This document shows, piece by piece, positions 34,320 to 42,532 of a stretch of 64,000 nucleotides of DNA. The notes beneath the pieces are model-generated. The model was not told where the DNA came from and searched no databases. It worked only from the letters and a program-made list of their open reading frames with translations. Numbering within the stretch: the first letter of the stretch is position 1; each line of letters opens with the position of its first letter. Made by a program: the position numbers and the translations under genes. Origin of the DNA: Nitrosomonadales bacterium (lineage in GTDB: Bacteria; Pseudomonadota; Gammaproteobacteria; Burkholderiales; Gallionellaceae); the NCBI GenBank assembly GCA_016199835.1, contig JACQFX010000019.1, positions 1 through 64,000 of the forward strand. Reading direction: 5' to 3'.

Positions 34320-34790
34320 TCATTCCCTGTGATACGGATGATTGTGCAACAGACTGTGTGCCCGGTACAACTGCTCCGCGAGCAATACGCGCACTATTCC
34401 ATGCGGCAGAGTCATGGCGGATAGCGCCAGCAGTTGCTGCGCGCTTTTCTTCACTGGCTCGTGCAAACCATCTGCGCCGCCAATGATGAAGGCTACGTCC
34501 TGCCCGCCGCGCATCCAGTCCTGCATCCTGTCTGCAACCAGACGTGTGGTCCAGCTCGCACCGCGTTCATCCAGTGCGATGCGCAGGCAATTCTCAGGCA
34601 GCGCGCCGAGTATGCGTTGCGCTTCGGCTTCCATGATCTGTGCGGTGGTCTTGCCCGTCGTGCGCGGTTCCGGCTTGATCTCCAGCAGTTCGATTCTGGC
34701 CTCGCGCGGCATGCGCTTGGCGTATTCGTTGAAACCTGTGGTAATCCACGCGGGCATTTTGTGGCCGACGGCGACGATGTAGAGTTTCAT
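34320..34790 (-). CDS. rlmH: 23S rRNA pseudouridine-1915 N3-methyltransferase
   Basis: A 156-residue SPOUT-class methyltransferase acting on pseudouridine 1915 of 23S rRNA in assembled 70S ribosomes. Conserved segments are the N-terminal [29 protein letters not shown], the LDERG loop, FIIGGADG and the C-terminal [32 protein letters not shown]. Length matches the family exactly. It follows rsfS after 71 bases, as in many bacteria. Confidence 0.96.
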   Translation of the reverse strand: MKLYIVAVGHKMPAWITTGFNEYAKRMPREARIELLEIKPEPRTTGKTTAQIMEAEAQRILGALPENCLRIALDERGASWTTRLVADRMQDWMRGGQDVAFIIGGADGLHEPVKKSAQQLLALSAMTLPHGIVRVLLAEQLYRAHSLLHNHPYHRE

Positions 34791-34861
34791 GGGTTAGAAC
34801 CCGGGCTGGTCCACAGATTGCACGGATTGATCATTGTAATCCCTGGATCAGGATTTTGGGT

Positions 34862-35221
34862 TTACCGTTTTGCGTTGCTTGCCGCGCGTGGCAGATGCTG
34901 CATGCCCCACAGCTCTTCGAGATTGTAATAGGCGCGCACCGCAGGCTGCATGATGTGCACGATCACTTCGCCGAGGTCGATCAGCACCCAGTCGCCGCTG
35001 TCTTCGCCCTCGCGTCCCAGCACTTCCTCGCCGCGCTCCTTGAGCTTGACCACCACGTTATCGGCCAGCGCGCGTGTCTGCCGGTTGGAATTTCCGCTGG
35101 CGACCACCATGCGTTCGAACAGCGGGCTGAGCTTGCTGGTGTCGATTACGACGATGTCAGTGGCCTTGATGTCTTCCAGTGCGGATACGACGGCTTTGGT
35201 TTTTTCTTCAGTAGTCAGCAT
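34862..35221 (-). CDS. rsfS: ribosome silencing factor RsfS
   Basis: A 119-residue protein that binds uL14 and blocks subunit joining during nutrient limitation. Conserved are the N-terminal VVSALEDIKATDIVVIDTS, the FERMVVASGNSNRQTRALADNV segment, GEDSGDWVLIDLGEVIVHIM and the C-terminal YNLEELW motif. The start is the ATG at 35221, which overlaps the end of nadD by 14 bases. The gene order nadD-rsfS-rlmH is conserved across bacteria. Confidence 0.95.
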   Translation of the reverse strand: MLTTEEKTKAVVSALEDIKATDIVVIDTSKLSPLFERMVVASGNSNRQTRALADNVVVKLKERGEEVLGREGEDSGDWVLIDLGEVIVHIMQPAVRAYYNLEELWGMQHLPRAASNAKR

Positions 35222-35879
35222 GTGTGTAGAGTTGGTTTGATTGAATGTAATTGAAAACGGAATCGGGCAACAAGTAGCGGATGCTCCTGTTCCCGGCGCA
35301 ACGGCGACGGATGCTGGTGGCGGAAATTTCCAGCGCGGGCATGTCCACCACCAGGATGGCTCCGGCGGGCGCCTCGTGCAGCGCGCGCGGAGCAGGAGCG
35401 AGACGCGCCTGATACTCGGCGCGCAAGTCCGCATCGGAATCGTTCATCGCATTGCCCAGCGGCCGCCCGCCTGCCCGCTGTATGACTACGATGTGCGCCA
35501 GCCCGAAAAGTTTTTTCCATTCGTGCCAGGTATGCAAATGCAGGAAAGCATCGCAGCCCATCAACAGGCACAGCGGCTGTTGCACGCCGAACTCGGCGCG
35601 CAGCGAGGCCAGCGTATCCACGGAATAACAAGGATCGGTGCGGTGTATCTCGCGCTCATCCAGCACGAAGGCCGGATTGCCTTGCAATGCCAGTTCCGTC
35701 ATGGCCAGGCGATGTTGCGCGGCGGCATGCGGCGCATCGCGATGCGGCGGCGTACCGCCGGGGATGAAGCGCACAGCGGACAGCCCGCACTGCTCCAGCG
35801 CTTCCTGCGCCAGACGCAGATGCCCGTTATGGATGGGGTCGAAGGTGCCGCCGAGAATGCCGATGGGTGCGATGCTCAC
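35208..35879 (-). CDS. nadD: nicotinate-nucleotide adenylyltransferase
   Basis: A 223-residue enzyme making nicotinic acid adenine dinucleotide in NAD synthesis. The nucleotidyltransferase motif ILGGTFDPIHNGHLRLA is at the N-terminus, then FIPGGTPPHR, LLMGCDAF..HTWHEW, and a C-terminal EISATSIRRRC close to the usual (I/V)S(A/S)T.IR block. It heads nadD-rsfS-rlmH-maf-rng. A 245-base gap (35880-36124) separates it from aceF upstream. Confidence 0.95.
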   Translation of the reverse strand: MSIAPIGILGGTFDPIHNGHLRLAQEALEQCGLSAVRFIPGGTPPHRDAPHAAAQHRLAMTELALQGNPAFVLDEREIHRTDPCYSVDTLASLRAEFGVQQPLCLLMGCDAFLHLHTWHEWKKLFGLAHIVVIQRAGGRPLGNAMNDSDADLRAEYQARLAPAPRALHEAPAGAILVVDMPALEISATSIRRRCAGNRSIRYLLPDSVFNYIQSNQLYTHADY

Positions 35880-36029
35880 TTATGCCGGAAACAGGGGAAT
35901 GATTGACTGGGGCGGATTTTCCCATGGGTGCTGGGGGGAGACAACAAGTTTCGTGCGGCGGAGTTCTTTCGCAGGATGTGGTGAGCTTGCGAATCGCATC
36001 GTTCGCGAAGCAAGAAAAAGTGACTAACT

Positions 36030-36088
36030 GCCGGTCTACCACCGGCGGTTTTGTTTTTGACTGGATTCCCGCTTTCGCGGGAATGACG
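36030..36088. repeat. hairpin and TTCCCGC..GCGGGAAT repeat in the aceF-nadD gap
   Basis: GCCGGT/ACCGGC (36030-36046) is followed by a T-rich tract and reads like a plus-strand terminator, although both flanking genes are on the minus strand. Next to it, TTCCCGCTTTCGCGGGAAT (36066-36084) is a dispersed palindrome related to the one at 16251. Nothing else is recognised in 35880-36124. Confidence 0.55.
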
Positions 36089-36124
36089 GCGATCCTTCGA
36101 TACGCTCAGGGCGAACGGAGAAAC

Positions 36125-37420
36125 CTACAACGCCAACCTTCTTACATCCGCCAGCGTCTGGCTCAGATAAACAATGAACCGCGCCCCCGCCGCCCCATCA
36201 ATAACGCGATGGTCATACGACAGCGACAGCGGCAACATCAAACGCGGCTCGAACGCATCGTCCTTCCATGCCGGCTTTATATTCGAGCGCGACACACCCA
36301 GGATGGCGACTTCCGGCGCGTTGATGATGGGCGTGAAATATGAGCCGCCGATGCCGCCCAGGCTGGAGATGGTGAAGCCGCCGCCCTGCATTTCGGCCGC
36401 AGTGAGTTTTTTGTCGCGCGCGCGCGCGCTGATCTCGCCGAGTTCTTTTGCCAGTTGCACCAGACCTTTCTGTTTCACGTCGCGCAGCACGGGTACCACC
36501 AATCCGTCCGGCGTATCCACGGCCACGCCGATGTGGAAATATTTTTTCAGCACCAGGGTTTCGCCGCTGGCATCAAGCGAGGCGTTGAATTCTGGATATT
36601 GCTGCAATGTTTCCGCCACGGCCTTGAGCATGAACGCCAGCGGCGTGATCTTGATGCCCTGCGCGGCGTATTCGACATTGAGTTGCTTGCGGAAGGCTTC
36701 CATTTCGGTGATGTCGGCCTCGTCGTGCTGCGTGACATGCGGGATGCTGACCCAGTTGCGGTGCAGATATGCGCCGGAAAGTTTTTTGATGCGCGACAGC
36801 GGCTTGCTTTCGATCTCGCCGAACTCGCTGAAATCCACCACCGGCATCTCTGCCACCTGCAGGCCGCCCGCACCGCGTGGCTGGGCCAGTGCGGCTTTGA
36901 CAAAGCCATGTACATCTTCTTTAGTAACGCGGCCTTTGGGTGCGCTGCCTTTCACCTGCGCGAGATTGACGCCGAGTTCGCGCGCATAGCGGCGGATGGA
37001 AGGACTGGCGTGGGCGAGAGTGTCGGTAACGGGTGTTTCCGAAACGGGAGTGGCATCCTCCGTAGGGCGGGCTATGCCCGCCATGGCGGGCGCAGCCCGC
37101 CCTACGGAGGTTGCGGCAGAGGGAGCGGGCGTCGGAGCGGCAACCGGTGTAGACGCGATGGGTTTTTCCGCCGTCCCTTCATTTGTTTCCACCAGCGCGA
37201 TCAGCACGCCTTCGGAAACCTTGTCGCCGGCTTTGACCTTGAGTTCTTTCACCACGCCGGAAAATGGCGATGGCACATCCATGGTGGCTTTGTCGGTTTC
37301 CAGCGTGATCAGTGCGTCTTCCGCTTTGACGCTATCGCCCGCCTTGATCATCACTTCGATGATTTCCACGCTCTTGAATTTGCCGATGTCCGGCACAAGC
37401 ACTTGTTTGATGGTGGCCAA
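36125..37420 (-). CDS. aceF: pyruvate dehydrogenase E2, dihydrolipoyllysine acetyltransferase
   Basis: A 431-residue core of the pyruvate dehydrogenase complex, transferring acetyl from lipoyl groups to CoA. One lipoyl domain (1-75, lipoyl Lys in LETDKATMD), an Ala/Pro linker, a peripheral subunit-binding domain (about 140-175, ASPSIRRYARELGVNLAQVKGS) and the catalytic domain ending with SYDHRVIDGA are visible. Residues 104-121 of the linker are encoded by a 54-bp palindromic repeat of family B. Only one lipoyl domain is present, fewer than E. coli. It lies 11 bases downstream of aceE; no lpd gene follows. Confidence 0.95.
   Translation of the reverse strand: MATIKQVLVPDIGKFKSVEIIEVMIKAGDSVKAEDALITLETDKATMDVPSPFSGVVKELKVKAGDKVSEGVLIALVETNEGTAEKPIASTPVAAPTPAPSAATSVGRAAPAMAGIARPTEDATPVSETPVTDTLAHASPSIRRYARELGVNLAQVKGSAPKGRVTKEDVHGFVKAALAQPRGAGGLQVAEMPVVDFSEFGEIESKPLSRIKKLSGAYLHRNWVSIPHVTQHDEADITEMEAFRKQLNVEYAAQGIKITPLAFMLKAVAETLQQYPEFNASLDASGETLVLKKYFHIGVAVDTPDGLVVPVLRDVKQKGLVQLAKELGEISARARDKKLTAAEMQGGGFTISSLGGIGGSYFTPIINAPEVAILGVSRSNIKPAWKDDAFEPRLMLPLSLSYDHRVIDGAAGARFIVYLSQTLADVRRLAL
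37057..37110. repeat. palindromic repeat inserted in aceF (family B)
   Basis: A 54-bp element whose 17-bp ends (CCTCCGTAGGGCGGGCT) are exact reverse complements, with an inner GCCCGCCATGGCGGGC palindrome. It reads in frame as 18 residues (VGRAAPAMAGIARPTE region) of the flexible linker. Related copies lie at 16189, 40153, 59056 and 61714. Confidence 0.92.
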
Positions 37421-37431
37421 AATGATCTCCC

Positions 37432-40113
37432 CTAAACCGTGACCGGGTTGGGTTTGTCCGGGTTGATCTGGTATAGCCGGATTGCCTTGCTGACCAGCTT
37501 CGCATCTATTGCGCCATCATCGGCCAGCGCCTTGAGTGCGGCGACCGCGACATAGTAGCGATCCACTTCGAAGAAATGGCGCAGTTTTTTGCGCGTGTCG
37601 GAGCGGCCGAAACCATCGGTGCCGAGCACCTTGTAGCGTTTCGGAATGTAAGGCCGTATCTGGTCGGCATAGGCCTTGATGTAATCGGTTGCGGCGACCA
37701 CGGGGCCGCTGCGCGGCGCGAGGCATTGCTCGATGTAACTCACGCGGCGCGGGGCTTCCGGATGCAGCATGTTCCAGCGCTCGCAGTCCAGTCCCTCGCG
37801 GCGCAGTTCGTTGAAGCTGGTTGCGCTCCACACGTCGGCGACCACGCCGAAATCCTTTTCCAGTAATTCGGACGCAGCGATGACTTCGCGCAATATCGTG
37901 CCGCTGCCCAGGAGTTGCACGGCGGGAGTTTTCTGTTTTCTGTTTTCTGTTTCCTGTTCATTGAGCAGGTACATTCCTTTGATGATCCCAGCCGCCGCGC
38001 CCTTGGGCATCGCCGGATGCGCGTAATTTTCGTTCATCACCGTGATGTAATAGAACACGTCTTCTTCTTCCATATACATGCGGCGCATGCCGTCCTGGAT
38101 GATGACGGCGAGTTCGTAGGCAAAGGCCGGGTCGTAGCTCACACAATTGGGAATCAGCGATGCCTGGATATGGCTGTGGCCATCTTCGTGCTGCAAGCCT
38201 TCACCGTTGAGCGTGGTGCGTCCGGCGGTGCCGCCCATGAGGAAGCCGCGCGAGCGCATGTCGCCTGCCGCCCAGACGAGGTCGCCCACGCGCTGGAAGC
38301 CGAACATGGAATAGTAGATGTAGAACGGCACCATCGCGATGCCGTGATTGGCGTAGGACGTCGCGGCCGCCATCCAGTCAGCCATGCCGCCCGCTTCGTT
38401 GATGCCTTCCTGCAAAATCTGCCCGTGCGTATCTTCCTTGTAGAACATCAGTTGGTCGGCGTCCTGCGGCGTGTAGAGCTGGCCCACCTGCGAGAAGATG
38501 CCGAGCTGGCGAAACATGCCCTCCATGCCGAAAGTGCGCGATTCGTCCGGCACGATGGGCACGATCTGCTGGCCGATATTTTTGTCCTTCACCAGGATGC
38601 CGAGTATGCGCACGAAGGCCATGGTGGTGGAAATTTCGCGTTCCTCCGTGCCTTTCAGCAATGCTTCGAATGCTTCCATCCCCGGTACTTGCAGGCACAG
38701 GGCGAGGGGTGCGCGCGCGGGCGATGTGCCCATTTCGCGCATGCGTCCGCGCAGGTATTTCATTTCGATGCTGTCTTCCGCCGGGCGCACGAACGGCAGA
38801 TTGGGCAATTGCTCGTCCGTCACCGGAATGTTGAAACGGTCACGGAATTGGCGCAGCGAATCTTCGTCCATCTTCTTCTGCTGATGGGTCGGGTTCTGTG
38901 CTTCGCCCGATGCGCCCATGCCGTAACCCTTCACGGTCTTGGCGAGGATGACGGTGGGCTGGCCTTTGTGTTTTGCCGCTGCTGCATAGGCTGCGAACAC
39001 TTTGTGCGTATCGTGGCCGCCACGGTTGAGCAGCCATATTTCCTCGTCCGACATGTCGGCCACCAGTTCCAGCAACTCGGGATATTTGCCGAAGAAATGC
39101 TGGCGCACATAAGCGCCGTCGCGCGCCTTGTAAGTCTGGTATTCGCCATCCACGGCTTCTTCCATGCGTTTTACCAGCAGGCCGCTCTTGTCCTTGGCCA
39201 GCAGGCGATCCCACTTGCCGCCCCAGATGACTTTGATCACGTTCCATCCCGCCCCGCGAAATACGCCTTCGAGTTCCTGGATGATCTTGCCGTTGCCGCG
39301 CACCGGGCCATCGAGGCGCTGCAAATTGCAGTTGATCACGAAAATCAGGTTGTCGAGTTTTTCGCGTCCCGCCATCGAGATCGCGCCCAACGATTCCGGC
39401 TCGTCGGTTTCACCGTCGCCGAGGAAGGCCCATACTTTGCGCCCTTCGGTGGCGGCGAGATTGCGGTGTTGCAGGTAGCGCATGAAACGCGCCTGGTAGA
39501 TCGCCATCAAGGGGCCGAGGCCCATGGACACGGTGGGGAATTGCCAGAAGTCCGGCATCAGCCAGGGGTGCGGATAAGACGACAGGCCGCCGCCGTCCAC
39601 CTCCTGCCGGAACTTGTACATCTGCGCTTCGCTGATGCGGCCTTCCAGAAAGGCGCGCGCATACATGCCGGGCGAGGAGTGCCCCTGGAAGAACACCAGG
39701 TCGCCGCCATGCGCGTCCGTTCTGCCGCGAAAGAAATGATTGAAACCCACATCGTACAGCTTGGCTGCCGAGGCGAAGGTGGCGATATGCCCGCCGAGTT
39801 CAGAGGATTCCCTGTTGGCGTTCATTACGAGCGCCATTGCGTTCCAGCGCATCAGCGCGCAGATGCGGTGCTCCAGTTCGTGATTGCCGTTCGAGCGTTG
39901 TTCCTGGTCGAGCGAAATGGTGTTGATGTACGGCGTGGTCGCGCTGATCGGCATGTCTTCGCCGGACAGCCGTGCCTGGGCTATCATCTGTTCGATCAGG
40001 AAATGCGCGCGCTGCGGCCCTTCATGTTCGAGCACCGATGCAAGCGCGTCCAGCCACTCCTGCGTTTCCTGCGGGTCGGAATCAGAAGCGCTGTTGTCGG
40101 GTAAGTTTGCCAT
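37432..40113 (-). CDS. aceE: pyruvate dehydrogenase E1 component, homodimeric type
   Basis: An 893-residue thiamine-diphosphate enzyme decarboxylating pyruvate and acetylating the E2 lipoyl groups. The ThDP motif GDGETDEPESLGAISMAGREKLDNLIFVINCN is clear, and the N-terminus MANLPDNSASDSDPQETQEWLDALASVL fits the family. Near residue 720 a heptanucleotide repeat adds QETENRKQKTP to a loop before VQLLGSGTILREV. The frame remains open upstream to 40242 over a repeat, but the ATG at 40113 starts the conserved protein and follows AGAGCAGAAGA. It precedes aceF in one transcript. Confidence 0.96.
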   Translation of the reverse strand: MANLPDNSASDSDPQETQEWLDALASVLEHEGPQRAHFLIEQMIAQARLSGEDMPISATTPYINTISLDQEQRSNGNHELEHRICALMRWNAMALVMNANRESSELGGHIATFASAAKLYDVGFNHFFRGRTDAHGGDLVFFQGHSSPGMYARAFLEGRISEAQMYKFRQEVDGGGLSSYPHPWLMPDFWQFPTVSMGLGPLMAIYQARFMRYLQHRNLAATEGRKVWAFLGDGETDEPESLGAISMAGREKLDNLIFVINCNLQRLDGPVRGNGKIIQELEGVFRGAGWNVIKVIWGGKWDRLLAKDKSGLLVKRMEEAVDGEYQTYKARDGAYVRQHFFGKYPELLELVADMSDEEIWLLNRGGHDTHKVFAAYAAAAKHKGQPTVILAKTVKGYGMGASGEAQNPTHQQKKMDEDSLRQFRDRFNIPVTDEQLPNLPFVRPAEDSIEMKYLRGRMREMGTSPARAPLALCLQVPGMEAFEALLKGTEEREISTTMAFVRILGILVKDKNIGQQIVPIVPDESRTFGMEGMFRQLGIFSQVGQLYTPQDADQLMFYKEDTHGQILQEGINEAGGMADWMAAATSYANHGIAMVPFYIYYSMFGFQRVGDLVWAAGDMRSRGFLMGGTAGRTTLNGEGLQHEDGHSHIQASLIPNCVSYDPAFAYELAVIIQDGMRRMYMEEEDVFYYITVMNENYAHPAMPKGAAAGIIKGMYLLNEQETENRKQKTPAVQLLGSGTILREVIAASELLEKDFGVVADVWSATSFNELRREGLDCERWNMLHPEAPRRVSYIEQCLAPRSGPVVAATDYIKAYADQIRPYIPKRYKVLGTDGFGRSDTRKKLRHFFEVDRYYVAVAALKALADDGAIDAKLVSKAIRLYQINPDKPNPVTV
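37929..37956. repeat. heptanucleotide tandem repeat inside aceE
   Basis: Four units of TTTTCTG, the last with one substitution (TTTCCTG). Because the unit is 7 bases, loss or gain of one copy would shift the aceE frame. Confidence 0.9.
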
Positions 40114-40152
40114 TCTTCTGCTCTCCATTGCTTCAAAACAGACGAACCGGGA

Positions 40153-40200
40153 TGTAGGTCGGGCTACGCCCGACATGGCGGGTGAAACCTGCCCTACGTT
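40153..40200. repeat. palindromic repeat upstream of aceE (family B)
   Basis: TGTAGGTCGGGCTACGCCCG and its approximate complement ending in CCTGCCCTACGT flank a central CATG. It lies in the 109-base gap between fau and aceE, where a promoter or operator for aceE would be expected. Confidence 0.8.
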
Positions 40201-40222
40201 GTTTGTTGCGCAGGAGCGCGAC

Positions 40223-40825
40223 TCATCGCGCCCATTCACCACAATCTATCGTTTCATTCTCCGTCACCAGCCATTCCACCTTGCGGTCGGTGGCTTCCTG
40301 CGGAATGCCTTCGACAATCTGCATGGAGTATGCCCCCGCAACCAGCGCCGGACGGTGCGTTATCGCACTTCCCGCCAACAGCTTGTCGTAAAACCCGCCG
40401 CCATAACCCAGTCGCGCACCGTCGCGTCCGAATGCCACACCCGGCAGCAAAATGAAATCCACTTCACTCAACACCCCCACTTTGGCGCAATGCGCCATCA
40501 GCGGTTCACGTATCCCGTATGCGCCCGGCGCAAGCTGCGCATCCACATCTTCAACGCGGTATATATCCAGTTCGCGCGTTACCGTATCAACTTTCGGCAA
40601 CAGCAATTTCTTGCCATCCAGCAGCGCCTGCCGTACCAGAATCTCACTCGCGAACTCTGCCCCGAAGTTCATGTAGGCCAGCACTGTGCGCGCTGATTTA
40701 TATTGCGGCAACTGCGCTATGCGCTGTGCGATCTCTGCGCTGTATTGCCTGCGCAATGTTACGGACAACTGCTCGCGCTGGGTCAGTATACGTTGCCTGA
40801 TAATTTGTTTCAGCCCTTGCGTCAT
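40223..40825 (-). CDS. fau: 5-formyltetrahydrofolate cyclo-ligase
   Basis: A 200-residue enzyme converting 5-formyl-THF to 5,10-methenyl-THF with ATP. Key motifs are the N-terminal KQIIRQRILTQREQLS, the substrate-binding ARTVLAYMNFGAEF, FILLPGVAFGRDGARLGYGGGFYDKLL and the late YSMQIVEGIP. Length is normal. It is 109 bases upstream of aceE on the same strand. The gene is often beside 6S RNA in other bacteria, but no 6S RNA could be recognised upstream, where a palindromic repeat lies. Confidence 0.93.
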   Translation of the reverse strand: MTQGLKQIIRQRILTQREQLSVTLRRQYSAEIAQRIAQLPQYKSARTVLAYMNFGAEFASEILVRQALLDGKKLLLPKVDTVTRELDIYRVEDVDAQLAPGAYGIREPLMAHCAKVGVLSEVDFILLPGVAFGRDGARLGYGGGFYDKLLAGSAITHRPALVAGAYSMQIVEGIPQEATDRKVEWLVTENETIDCGEWAR

Positions 40826-40839
40826 AAGGGATGTACCTC

Positions 40840-40930
40840 CGACACGTTACTGGCGTAGCCAGCCGATTGCGGGAGGAGGTACTTGGCGACCATTCCCGCC
40901 CCGGATGCTTCGCAACGCCGTGTCATGGTC
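40840..40930. repeat. dispersed palindromic repeat (family D)
   Basis: The first 36 bases (40840-40875, starting CGACACGTTACTGGCG) match 63668-63703 inside murC at 34 of 36 positions. Both copies end about 80-90 bases later in CCGTGTC, which complements the start. Here it fills the gap between fau and the TfoX-like gene and includes the last bases of the latter. Confidence 0.85.
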
Positions 40931-41228
40931 GCCCGGCCTTTCTCGCCCATGCGGCTAACTGCGCAGCATCTTCCAGAATCTCTACCGGAACTTCGCGGTA
41001 GTTCTGCAAAACCTGTTTTTCCGATGGTGCAAAGACCATGGCGTGATGGTGCAGATAATCCTGCAATGTTTCCGGATGCGTTTTGAAATACAACCTGCCG
41101 TCATGCACGATGCCGAAGAATTGTTCGCCACTGTACAGCCCGTGGCCGCCGAACATGCGCTTGCAGCGCAGGCCGGGGAGGGTCGCGAGTTGTTCGAGGG
41201 CGAAGTCGCGGAAGGAGTCGTTAGCCAT
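40923..41228 (-). CDS. TfoX/Sxy-family N-terminal domain protein
   Basis: A 101-residue protein of the TfoX N-terminal family. Conserved are FALEQLATLPGLRCKRMFGGHGLYSGEQFFGIVHDGRLYFK and a C-terminal YREVPVEILEDAAQLAAWARKA. In enteric bacteria and Vibrio, two-domain TfoX proteins control competence, but single-domain forms like this one have no proven role. The ATG at 41228 overlaps the DUF1016 gene end by eight bases. The stop lies within the flanking repeat. Confidence 0.85.
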   Translation of the reverse strand: MANDSFRDFALEQLATLPGLRCKRMFGGHGLYSGEQFFGIVHDGRLYFKTHPETLQDYLHHHAMVFAPSEKQVLQNYREVPVEILEDAAQLAAWARKAGRP

Positions 41229-42345
41229 TTTCTGAACCAGCTTCTCCCAGTTCGCGCTCAATCTGTTCGATGCTCGGTAGGCTGGATTCCAGTTCGGAGG
41301 GAAGCGCGCGGGTCAGTTCAAAGGTGGAAACGCCTATCGGCTTATCCACGCCGCGCAAAGCATATTCGGCGATCACTTCGTTTTGCTGCTGGCAGAGGAT
41401 TAACCCGATAGTGGGTGTGTCGGCCTCATGTTTCAGCACGTCATCCACCACGCTGCAATAAAAATTCATCTTGCCCGCATATTCAGGCTTGAAAGCACCG
41501 CGCTTCAACTCGATGGCCACGAAGCAGCGCAGCTTCAGATGATAGAAAAGCAGGTCAATGTAAAAATCCTGATCGCCCACCTCAAGGTGATATTGGCGAC
41601 CGACAAACGCGAAGCCCTGCCCCAACTCCAGCAGAATTTTTTCCAGATGGCCGATCAGCCCGGTTTCCAGTTCGCGCTCGTGAAACGGTTCTGCCAGCGT
41701 CAGAAAGTCGAATAAATACGGGTCTTTCAGCGTCTGCTGCACCAGATCGGACTGCGGCGGGGGCAAGCGCGAAGCAAAGTTGCTGGTGGACTTGCCCTGG
41801 CGCAGGTGAGCGGCGCTCTCGATTTGCATTGCCAGAACATTGCGGCTCCAGCCGTTGCCCAGCGTCGCCTGCATGTACCACTGGCGCGCGGCAACATCCT
41901 TGACCTTCTCCATCAGCAAGGCGTGATGCCCCCAGGGAAGCGCCGATAATAACTCCGGAGTAAAAAGTGCCACGGGCTGTGGCACTTTTGCGAAAGTTTC
42001 AATTTGTGCCACAGCCTGCGGCACAAATGCCAGGTCGCGGTACTCGCGGTAAAACGCCAACATGCGCTTGATGTTGCGCTCGGAAAACCCTTTTACCTCC
42101 GGCAGCTCATTGCGTATATCGCGCGCCAAGCGCGGGATCACCGCCGCGCCCCAGCCCTCGTCTTTCTGGCGGGCGTCCAGCATCTGGCCGATCTCCCAAT
42201 ACAGGCGGATCAGTTCGGCATTCACCGCCAGCATTGCCCGCGTCTGCGATGAGCGGATGCGGGTTTTCAGTTCCGCCATCCAGACGGCATAGCCCTCGGG
42301 CAGGGCGGGCGTTACGGTGGCTGGCGTGTCGGGTTGTTTGCTCAT
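41221..42345 (-). CDS. DUF1016/YhcG-type PD-(D/E)XK nuclease
   Basis: A 374-residue protein with an N-terminal helical DUF1016-N domain (TRAMLAVNAELIRLYWEIGQML, GFSERNIKRMLAFYREY) and a C-terminal PD-(D/E)XK nuclease domain (about 215-345) with DFYIDLLFYHLKLRCFVAIELKRG giving the Asp and the ELK motif. Relatives are found in defence islands and next to mobile elements, and are predicted to bind and cut DNA. It is followed by the TfoX-like gene and preceded, across 187 bases, by the DUF3800 and MmeI-like genes. Confidence 0.88.
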   Translation of the reverse strand: MSKQPDTPATVTPALPEGYAVWMAELKTRIRSSQTRAMLAVNAELIRLYWEIGQMLDARQKDEGWGAAVIPRLARDIRNELPEVKGFSERNIKRMLAFYREYRDLAFVPQAVAQIETFAKVPQPVALFTPELLSALPWGHHALLMEKVKDVAARQWYMQATLGNGWSRNVLAMQIESAAHLRQGKSTSNFASRLPPPQSDLVQQTLKDPYLFDFLTLAEPFHERELETGLIGHLEKILLELGQGFAFVGRQYHLEVGDQDFYIDLLFYHLKLRCFVAIELKRGAFKPEYAGKMNFYCSVVDDVLKHEADTPTIGLILCQQQNEVIAEYALRGVDKPIGVSTFELTRALPSELESSLPSIEQIERELGEAGSENG

Positions 42346-42532
42346 GCAGCATCTCCCGACAATACTATTTGCAGCAATTGGAAAAGCAGGAAGGCGCTTC
42401 TAATTGCCAATCGCCCCCCGTCCAATGTAGAATTGCCCTGCAGGCAAGCGTGAGGTTTGTAGAGGTCGCTGGCAACAGTGGCAGCCCGAACGGGTGGGAT
42501 CCTCGAACTCAGGGCCTGTATTTTTTTGCCTG

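Noticed and set aside
36030-36057. Rho-independent terminator on the plus strand between nadD and aceF
   Set aside because: Both flanking genes are on the minus strand, so nothing is known to be terminated; it more likely belongs to the repeat cluster.
37915-40104. 729-residue plus-strand ORF opposite aceE
   Set aside because: It is an antisense shadow; aceE on the other strand has full conservation and motifs.
40826-40922. 6S RNA beside the formyl-THF cyclo-ligase gene
   Set aside because: The gap is under 100 bases and is explained by a family D palindromic repeat.
42480-42530. tRNA-like 3' end (TTCGAGGATCC with GGGCTGCCA) downstream of the DUF3800 gene
   Set aside because: The T-stem does not pair, and no 5' acceptor, D-arm or anticodon arm can be drawn upstream.
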